Origin: Hyphomicrobiales bacterium
GTDB taxonomy: Bacteria > Pseudomonadota > Alphaproteobacteria > Rhizobiales > Rhizobiaceae
Reading direction: 5' to 3'
Assembly: GCA_024224595.1 (NCBI GenBank)
Contig: JAAENI010000894.1
Coordinates: 1 to 41,818, forward strand
DNA length: 41,818 bases
In this document: positions 36,452-41,818 of the stretch, one piece after another
Position numbering within the stretch: position 1 is the first letter of the stretch
Layout of the letters: each line of letters begins with the position of its first letter
Made by a program: the position numbers and the translations under genes
The notes under the pieces: generated by a model
What the model was told of the DNA's origin: nothing
What the model saw: the letters and a program-made list of their open reading frames with translations, nothing else
The model's database searches: none

Positions 36452-37621
36452 ATGCTTGAGCCCGTTGAAACACAATCATTCGGGATTTATGTGCACTGGC
36501 CGTTTTGTGCGGCCAAATGTCCCTATTGTGATTTCAACTCTCACGTGCGTCACAAGCCATTGGATCAGGATGTCTTTTTACAAGCCTATGTTAGAGAACT
36601 TGAATATTTTGCCGATCTGACTCCGGGTCGAAAAGTGTCTAGTATATTTTTTGGGGGCGGCACTCCATCACTGATGAATGTTTCTACTGTCGAGCAAATT
36701 CTGGAAAAAATTGGCAAGCATTGGTCAATTGATTCTCAAGTCGAGATTACGCTTGAAGCGAACCCTTCAAGTGCCGAGGCAGAGCGCTTTAAAGGTTATC
36801 GTGAAGCGGGTGTTAATCGGGTATCATTAGGGGTTCAGTCCTTGCACGACCAGCAGCTAAAATTTCTGGGACGTTTACACAATGTAGATGAGGCAAGGCG
36901 TGCCATAACATTGGCGAGAACGTTATTTGAGCGCATGTCCTTTGATCTTATTTATGCCCGTCCGGATCAAACACCTGATGATTGGGTTAATGAACTTGAG
37001 TTGGCCTTAGATCTGACGGCAGACCATTTGTCACTTTATCAATTGACAATTGAGCAGGGAACCAGATTCTTTAAATTGAGAGAAAAGGGGAAGTTGCATG
37101 TGCCAGATGGAGAATTGTCAGCAGAACTCTATGAAACGACCCAATCAGTAATGAACGCCCGATCCATGCCAGCATATGAAATATCCAATCACGCGGTCAA
37201 CGGTGCTGAAAGCCGTCATAATTTGGTTTATTGGCGATATCACGATTATGTCGGTGTTGGACCGGGAGCACATGGCAGAGTAACAATTGAAGGCACAAAA
37301 ATCGCGACTGCCGGTGAGTTGAACCCGGAGGAATGGTGGCAGAATGTAATGGTTCATGGCGACGGCATGGTGGTGAATGATAGGTTAACCGGTCAGGAAA
37401 TGGCTGATGAATTTCTAGTGATGGGTCTTCGCTTGGCTGAAGGCATCAGCCTTCAGCGTTATGAAGCTTTTGGAGCATCTCCACTAAATCCAGACAACCG
37501 TGATTTTTTTGACAAACAGGGATTTCTTGAGACTCTGCCCGATGGAAATCTTCGTGCGACACCAAAGGGTTTTCTGGTATTGGATGCAGTAGTCGCAGAT
37601 TTAGTCGACTCAGTACAATAG
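36452..37621 (+). CDS. hemW: Radical SAM heme chaperone HemW
   Basis: A 389-residue radical SAM protein of the HemN/HemW family. The 4Fe-4S/SAM motif is HWPFCAAKCPYCDFNSH (CxxxCxxC, about 15-31), followed by IFFGGGTPSLM, ITLEANPSSAE and GVNRVSLGVQSL. It has the shorter HemW length and no HemN N-terminal extension, so it is more likely to insert heme into respiratory proteins than to be coproporphyrinogen oxidase. It is the last gene of the rph-rdgB-hemW run. Confidence 0.94.
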   Translation: MLEPVETQSFGIYVHWPFCAAKCPYCDFNSHVRHKPLDQDVFLQAYVRELEYFADLTPGRKVSSIFFGGGTPSLMNVSTVEQILEKIGKHWSIDSQVEITLEANPSSAEAERFKGYREAGVNRVSLGVQSLHDQQLKFLGRLHNVDEARRAITLARTLFERMSFDLIYARPDQTPDDWVNELELALDLTADHLSLYQLTIEQGTRFFKLREKGKLHVPDGELSAELYETTQSVMNARSMPAYEISNHAVNGAESRHNLVYWRYHDYVGVGPGAHGRVTIEGTKIATAGELNPEEWWQNVMVHGDGMVVNDRLTGQEMADEFLVMGLRLAEGISLQRYEAFGASPLNPDNRDFFDKQGFLETLPDGNLRATPKGFLVLDAVVADLVDSVQ

Positions 37622-37641
37622 TATTGACTAAGCCTGATACG

Positions 37642-37804
37642 CTAGACCGCTTCTTGTTTACACGGAATCATTTGACCGTTTATTCACGTTTACTGCAAGG
37701 CATGATTTTCGCCGTGGTCTGGTTGACCACAAGAAAAGCATAACGCTGTCCAGAAAGCGTGAATAAACGGTCAAATGCTTCCGTGTAAACAAGAAACGGT
37801 CTAG
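37642..37804. repeat. 163-bp long-hairpin inverted-repeat element with CTAG ends
   Basis: Two 47-base arms, 37642-37688 and 37758-37804, are inverted copies that match at 45 of 47 positions. Both ends are CTAG, which may be a 4-bp target duplication. The 69-bp centre includes a further small stem, GTGGTC/GACCAC, so the whole element can fold into one long hairpin. It carries no gene. A 28-base piece identical to the right arm (inverted) recurs at 40698-40725. It lies between the convergent hemW and YbdK-type genes and could also act as their terminator. Confidence 0.75.
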
Positions 37805-37834
37805 GCGGTGCAAAAGACAATCAGCGTTGTGCGC

Positions 37835-38962
37835 TCACAACCCAACGGTAAATTCTTCAACCAGTGACCGGGCTACGTTTTTAAGCGCCTCTTGTGAACT
37901 GGCACCCTCACCGATGGAATTCTGATAAATTGCCCTTTGCCGGTCAGCGCTGGTTCCCCGCTCAACAATACTGCGAATGCTGTCAATTTCATCGGTACAA
38001 TTCAGAATTTTGGCACTGTCGGTTACAATTTCAATCAATTCTTCTAGCAAACAGTCAAATCCAATCACCTCCCCGCGCCCAAAATCGATCATTCCCTCAC
38101 CAATTCCATATCGCTGGGCACGCCATCGATTTTCACCAATCAGAAACTGGTCATATTGACGCCAGCGTTTGTTTTCACGTTTTAAATGGTAGAGCGTCCG
38201 ATGGAGGCACTGTATCAGGGCGGCGACACCAACTGCATCGTCCAGCAATGGCATAACATCACAAATGCGTGTTTCCAGGGTTGGAAACTTCGAGGAAGGC
38301 CGGATATCCCACCATATTTTTGACGCGTCCTGAATGAGGCCTGAACTGATAATGATCTGCACCGAGCGCTGGAACTCCGCATAACCCGAAAATACTGGCG
38401 GTAACCCGGTTCGAGGCAAATTATCAAATACGGTCAAACGATAGGAATTCAATCCCGTGTCACGTCCCTGCCAGAAAGGTGAGGATGTCGATAATGCCAG
38501 AAAATGAGGTAGAAAATAGGAAATCTGGCTCATCAGGTCGATACGCAAATCATCATCACCCAGACCCACATGAACATGCATCCCGCAAATCAGCATACGC
38601 CGGGCTACACCCGCAAGCTCTTTCTCCAGAGAACGATAACGTTCTTTTTCAGTATAGACCTGGCGGTTCCAGTCAGCAAACGGATGGCAGGATGCAGCCA
38701 AAGGTGCCAGCCCGTATTCAGCGGCAATATCGGAGATCGTCCGGCGTAAATGGGCCAGATTTTCACGCGCTTCAGCTGCGTCTTTGCACACCTTTGTGCC
38801 AACTTCGATCTGGCATTGCAGGAATTCCGGACTGACCTGATCTTCCAGTTCCCGTTGGCATTTACGCATCAATTCTTCTGGTGCAGGTGTCAGATCATAA
38901 TTTTCCAGATCAACAAGAAGGTATTCCTCCTCAATCCCCATACTGAATTCGGGCTCATCCAT
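37835..38962 (-). CDS. YbdK-type carboxylate-amine ligase (GCS2 family)
   Basis: A 375-residue ATP-dependent ligase of the glutamate-cysteine ligase family 2. It shows [11 protein letters not shown] at 8-18, [27 protein letters not shown] (about 125-137), a [19 protein letters not shown] segment (split [11 protein letters not shown] and TLETRICD) and [11 protein letters not shown]. Relatives have weak glutamate-cysteine ligase activity and unknown physiological substrates. It is a different, shorter protein from the plant-type GshA at 17512-18885, so it is not needed to explain glutathione synthesis. GGAG lies about 11 bases before the ATG. Confidence 0.9.
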   Translation of the reverse strand: MDEPEFSMGIEEEYLLVDLENYDLTPAPEELMRKCQRELEDQVSPEFLQCQIEVGTKVCKDAAEARENLAHLRRTISDIAAEYGLAPLAASCHPFADWNRQVYTEKERYRSLEKELAGVARRMLICGMHVHVGLGDDDLRIDLMSQISYFLPHFLALSTSSPFWQGRDTGLNSYRLTVFDNLPRTGLPPVFSGYAEFQRSVQIIISSGLIQDASKIWWDIRPSSKFPTLETRICDVMPLLDDAVGVAALIQCLHRTLYHLKRENKRWRQYDQFLIGENRWRAQRYGIGEGMIDFGRGEVIGFDCLLEELIEIVTDSAKILNCTDEIDSIRSIVERGTSADRQRAIYQNSIGEGASSQEALKNVARSLVEEFTVGL

Positions 38963-39063
38963 TGTTATCTGTTCTCCATCCCTGACAGCACTTTAACATG
39001 AAAACCTGATCAGAACTAGAATGACAATTTATCAGAAATTTATCAAGCAAAAGAGGGATATGT

Positions 39064-39385
39064 TTAGTTTCTAACTACTTGCGCGGCAAAACATGAGCGC
39101 AGATGATCAGCAGCAGCATTGACCGACGGACTTGCTTTTTCTACAACTACCATGCCTAATCCATATTGCGGCAATTGATACTTTGGATCGACGACAACAA
39201 TATCACCACCAATTGCCGAACGTGGCAGTGGTGCCACTGCAAGATTGGCCAGAATGGCGGCTTTCTGGCCTGAAATATGTGTACTTTGAAATGCTTCACG
39301 ATAGGCCCGTCCCTGCCTGTTTAACCCGTCAAGACCAGACTGACGCCAAATGCAACCTTTTCCCAGACCGATACAGGCAATGGAT
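39064..39385 (-). pseudogene. LysR-type regulator, C-terminal remnant
   Basis: On the minus strand the frame ending in TAA at 39064-39066 reads about 100 residues of a LysR effector-binding domain: GCIWRQSGLDGLNRQGRAYR, HISGQKAAILANLAVAPLPR, a strand with DIVVVDPKYQLPQYGLG and the end HLRSCFAAQ. The DNA-binding half and the first part of the effector domain are missing. The frame closes near 39390, where DUF1127 coding sequence begins on the other strand. A deletion has therefore removed the 5' part of the gene. Confidence 0.75.
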
Positions 39386-39562
39386 GATCATATCCTGGCT
39401 GATATGGGCATTACCCGTAATGACATTGTCGATGCCAGCCGGTTACCGGTAGATGTCAACGCATCTCTCGAACTTGAGAAAACCGCACGGGCCAACAAAA
39501 CATATCGCAAATTACTTTTGCGATATTACCCCGAAACTGAAGTGGGCACATCTTGTTATTGA
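39350..39562 (+). CDS. DUF1127 protein, N-terminally truncated
   Basis: A 70-residue frame whose middle matches DUF1127: DDHILADMGITRNDI, like the family's usual ADIGLTRxDI core. The basic N-terminal helix that normally precedes this core is absent; instead the first ten codons overlap the LysR remnant on the opposite strand. It therefore looks like the surviving 3' part of a DUF1127 gene fused by deletion to unrelated sequence. No ribosome binding site is evident at ATG 39350. It may not be expressed. Confidence 0.55.
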   Translation: MQPFPRPIQAMDDHILADMGITRNDIVDASRLPVDVNASLELEKTARANKTYRKLLLRYYPETEVGTSCY

Positions 39563-39577
39563 TAATTGCGCCCACTT
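39540..39577 (+). terminator. Hairpin terminator overlapping the end of the DUF1127 frame
   Basis: Arms AAGTGGGC (39540-39547) and GCCCACTT (39570-39577), perfect 8 bp, loop 22 bases, followed by GTTTAGTTGTT. The stop codon lies in the loop. Confidence 0.45.
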
Positions 39578-39707
39578 GTTTAGTTGTTAGATTTTCAATT
39601 CAAAAAATTTTTCTTGAAGTTTTTCAAGAATATGACAGTGTCCAAAATACGTATTCGGAAGATTGAAATCGATACTTCCCTATGTTGCATAGTCTGGATC
39701 ACATGCC

Positions 39708-40676
39708 ATGGAAAACACCATCAAACGTTCCGTCGTCTTTTATCTGGTCCCAAATTTCTCTATGATTGCATTTTCCACAGCAATAGAGCCTTTAAGATTA
39801 GCCAACCGCCTCCAGGAGCAGCCTTCATATCAATGGCATCTGGCATCATTTGACGGTGAACCGGTATCGGCCTCGAATGGCGTTCAGGTATCGGTTGACA
39901 AAAGCCTGAAACAGGAACGCGAAACACTGCTCGGATCTAAACGCCCTTCCATGCTGTTAGTTTGTTCGGGCACAAATGTGGAAGAACATGAAAACAAAAC
40001 CTTGTTTGCCTATCTGCGGGAAAATAAAAACCAGGGTGTAATTGTCGGCGGATTGTGCACGGGTGCCTATATGCTCGCTGCTGCCGGTATGCTGGATAAC
40101 AAAAGATGCGCCATTCACTGGGAAAATCTACCCGGATTTACAGAACGGTTTCCCAAAATCGATGTCTATGCAGATCTTTATGAAATGGAGGACGGGGTAT
40201 GCACCTGTGCCGGCGGCACGGCCTCTTTGGATATGATGCTTTCAATCATTGGCGAGGATCATGGACAGGAGTTGGTCAATCAGGTCTGTGAACAGGCCTT
40301 GACTGACAGGGTAAGAAATCCGCAAGACCGTCAACGATTGCCTCTGCGCGCTCGTCTGGGTGTTCAGAACGCTAAAGTTCTCTCAATCATCGAATACATG
40401 GAAGCCAATATTACCGAACCTCTTCCGTTGGTTGAAATCGCCAATTACGTAGGCCTTTCGCGCAGGCAAATCGAAAGATTATTTCAAAATCATATGGGTA
40501 GATCACCGGCACGATATTATCTTGAAGTGCGTCTTGATCGTGCGCGTCACCTTCTCATGCAGTCTTCGCTTCCCGTTGTTGAAGTTGCCATCGCCAGCGG
40601 TTTTATTTCGGCCTCGCATTTTTCCAAATGTTACCGTGAATTATACGGTAAATCGCCACTGCAAGAGCGCGGTTGA
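39708..40676 (+). CDS. GlxA-family transcriptional regulator (DJ-1/PfpI-like domain plus AraC HTH)
   Basis: A 322-residue regulator. The N-terminal domain (about 8-190) has the class I glutamine-amidotransferase-like fold, with nucleophile-elbow segment VGGLCTGAYMLAAAGML (about 112-128) and AIHWENLPGF, and CTCAGGTASLDMML. The C-terminal AraC domain (about 220-320) shows PLPLVEIANYVGLSRRQIER (first HTH) and VVEVAIASGFISASHFSKCY (second HTH). GlxA-family members often control glycine betaine, carnitine or amino acid catabolism; no target operon is adjacent here. Its neighbours on both sides are remnants, so a former partner may have been lost. Confidence 0.9.
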   Translation: MENTIKRSVVFYLVPNFSMIAFSTAIEPLRLANRLQEQPSYQWHLASFDGEPVSASNGVQVSVDKSLKQERETLLGSKRPSMLLVCSGTNVEEHENKTLFAYLRENKNQGVIVGGLCTGAYMLAAAGMLDNKRCAIHWENLPGFTERFPKIDVYADLYEMEDGVCTCAGGTASLDMMLSIIGEDHGQELVNQVCEQALTDRVRNPQDRQRLPLRARLGVQNAKVLSIIEYMEANITEPLPLVEIANYVGLSRRQIERLFQNHMGRSPARYYLEVRLDRARHLLMQSSLPVVEVAIASGFISASHFSKCYRELYGKSPLQERG

Positions 40677-40697
40677 CCTTTAATCACGAACAATCCA

Positions 40698-40733
40698 CTA
40701 GACCGTTTCTTGTTTACACGGAAGCGTGTCTAG
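40698..40733. repeat. Remnant copy of the CTAG-ended hairpin element
   Basis: Bases 40698-40725 are identical, in inverted orientation, to the right arm end of the element at 37642-37804. They are followed by GTGT and CTAG (40730-40733), so the remnant is bounded by CTAG at both ends like the full copy. It starts 21 bp after the glxA-family gene's stop. Confidence 0.7.
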
Positions 40734-40893
40734 CAGGCTGTCGGACTTGAGCAATTATTGAGAACAGAACTGGAATTAAGGTCGATATTTCGATCATTTG
40801 AGGCGAATATCGGGAATATTGAACGAAAATGAGCGAAAAATCGGACCAATATCCAGTTTTGTTAACAGTGATTGTGCAAGTCCGACAGACTGC
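40734..40893. repeat. 160-bp inverted-repeat element with CTGTCGGACTTG ends
   Basis: Near its two ends are CTGTCGGACTTG (about 40738-40749) and its exact complement CAAGTCCGACAG (40877-40888). Over about 41 bases the two arms agree at 33 positions. The centre has no transposase frame. The structure looks like a non-autonomous or internally deleted insertion element. Its right end adjoins the EAL pseudogene, supplying that frame's last codons. Confidence 0.6.
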
Positions 40894-41323
40894 CAGGCTC
40901 TCTTCAGTTCATCGATATCCATAATCTGCGTGATATCCTCGCCTGAATTGATTGCGGATGCCGGTAAGGGTTGTGATATCAGATATCCTTGAATTTCACC
41001 GCAACCTTCTCTTCGTAAGAATTCCAGATGTTCAATGGTTTCCACTCCCTCTGCAGTCGTGCGCATACCAAGTATTTTGGCTAATCCAAGTATTGCACAG
41101 ATCAGAGCGGCGCTATTACCATTTCGCTGTTTGTTGCCGGAAAACTGCGATCAATTTTGATTTTATCAAAAGGGTGACTCATCAAATGGGAAAGAGAAGA
41201 ATAGCCGGCACCAAAATCGTCCAACGCAATCGAAATCCCTGACTTTCTAAGGTTTTGCAGTGTTTGCAGGGTTGCGACCTTATTCACCATCAGTGAATTT
41301 TCTGTAGTTTCCAGTTCAAGGCG
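40794..41323 (-). pseudogene. EAL-domain c-di-GMP phosphodiesterase, decayed C-terminal remnant
   Basis: Read on the minus strand from about 41323, the sequence gives [32 protein letters not shown] and [10 protein letters not shown], then after a frameshift near 41116 continues as [37 protein letters not shown] and GYLISQPLPA. These are the second half of an EAL domain, including the DDFGAGYSS and AEGVET motifs. A TGA at 41324-41326 stands in frame just before RLELE. The EAL signature itself and any upstream GGDEF or sensor part are missing. The end of the frame (from about 40893) is repeat sequence, not EAL. Confidence 0.85.
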
Positions 41324-41572
41324 TCAGTCACCGGACTGGCGAAATCTCCCGAAAACAAAGCTGAAAGGCGATTTCCAAGTGACACTATGGTCTTACTTAT
41401 ATGCAATGCCGATCTCTGGTAACATATTATCCTTATTACTGTAGCAAATATCCGGATTTAACCTGAAAACTACCAATAATCCCCTATAAAATAGACAAAG
41501 ATACAATCAGAAGTATCAATAGATAATAAGCTCTTGCTTGTGTTGTGTGCAGCAATATGCATAACAACCAGC
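41324..41572. other. Intergenic region before the U32 peptidase gene
   Basis: AT-rich, with no gene I can support. The left 60 bp may be further decayed EAL-protein sequence. The promoter of the U32 gene should lie in the right part, but no clear -35/-10 pair stands out. Confidence 0.3.
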
Positions 41573-41818
41573 ATGAAAATACTTAAATCAGAATTACTCA
41601 TGCCTGCGGGTTCTCTGGAAAAACTGAAGACGGCTGTTCTTTATGGTGCCGATGCGGTTTATCTGGGAACACCGGATATGTCACTGCGCACCAAAGCAGA
41701 ATTCACGCTGGAACAAATCCGCGAAGGTATAGATTATGCCCACGCCAATGATACGCGTGTTTATCTGACCCTCAACCTTTTTTCCCACAACAAGGATGTT
41801 CCCAAACTTGAAGAATAT
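41573..41818 (+). CDS. Peptidase U32 family protein, N-terminal part
   Basis: The frame from ATG 41573 is open to the window edge (82 codons). It begins KSELLMPAGSLEKLKTAVLY, then GADAVYLGTPDMSLRTKAEF and VYLTLNLFSHNKD, which is the start of the U32 barrel. U32 proteins include the UbiU/UbiV pair for oxygen-independent ubiquinone hydroxylation, the rRNA hydroxylase RlhA, and collagenase-like proteins. The cysteine ligands that would separate these lie beyond the window. The start has only a weak ribosome binding site. Confidence 0.88.
   Translation, partial: MKILKSELLMPAGSLEKLKTAVLYGADAVYLGTPDMSLRTKAEFTLEQIREGIDYAHANDTRVYLTLNLFSHNKDVPKLEEY

Noticed and set aside
39601-39628. Stem TTCTTGAA/TTCAAGAA upstream of the GlxA-type gene as terminator or operator.
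   Set aside because: There is no T run on either side in the right place, and AT-rich palindromes of this size are common; no support for a function.

Overview
The window looks like chromosome of an alphaproteobacterium, most probably a Rhizobiales-type lineage with an AT-leaning genome. The evidence is the company of genes: a PdhS/PleC/DivJ-type PAS histidine kinase, a plant-type glutamate-cysteine ligase behind rsmE, the short HisG with HisZ, the divergent alphaproteobacterial HisRS together with a tRNA-His that has A73 and no encoded G-1, the rph-rdgB-hemW run, DUF1127 and DUF2927 proteins, and a TTAA-N7-TTAA CtrA-type box. The species cannot be named from this sequence.

Layout. 1-4869 (+): the distal part of a homoprotocatechuate (3,4-dihydroxyphenylacetate) meta-cleavage operon, hpaE (5' truncated by the window edge), hpaD, an aromatic-L-amino-acid/DOPA decarboxylase, a fumarylacetoacetase-fold (HpaG-like) enzyme and hpaH. 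The last three overlap by 4 bp. 4985-9750 (-): a YhaO/YhaN (SbcD/SbcC-like) nuclease-ATPase pair. 9871-13218 (-): a 1115-residue multi-PAS histidine kinase. 13540-13616 (+): tRNA-His(GTG). 13698-19761: tauE-like transporter, xseA, a DUF937 protein, a PilZ protein with a CtrA-like box upstream, gshA and rsmE. 19773-26836: lutABC (-) divergent from glcDEF (+), two iron-sulfur/flavin 2-hydroxyacid oxidation systems. 26897-29691 (-): two L,D-transpeptidases and a DUF2927 protein. 30022-31230 (+): a VOC protein and tag. 31227-34874 (-): hisS, a 191-bp inverted-repeat element, hisZ and hisG. 35076-37621 (+): rph, rdgB, hemW. 37642-37804: a long near-perfect hairpin element. 37835-41818: a YbdK-type ligase, then a decayed stretch with a LysR remnant joined to a DUF1127 gene, a GlxA-type regulator, two more repeat pieces, an EAL-domain pseudogene, and the start of a U32 peptidase-family gene running off the window.

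The genes are mostly core metabolism and maintenance: aromatic and hydroxyacid catabolism feeding central carbon, histidine and histidyl-tRNA synthesis, glutathione synthesis, RNA, nucleotide and heme housekeeping, peptidoglycan cross-linking and cell-cycle signalling. I see no phage, CRISPR array, complete insertion sequence or recognisable defence island. The most unusual signals are non-coding: three different families of small inverted-repeat elements, one of which sits directly against the hisZ start codon and seems to have separated it from an ancestral ribosome binding site, and a set of gene remnants between 39.0 and 41.4 kb.
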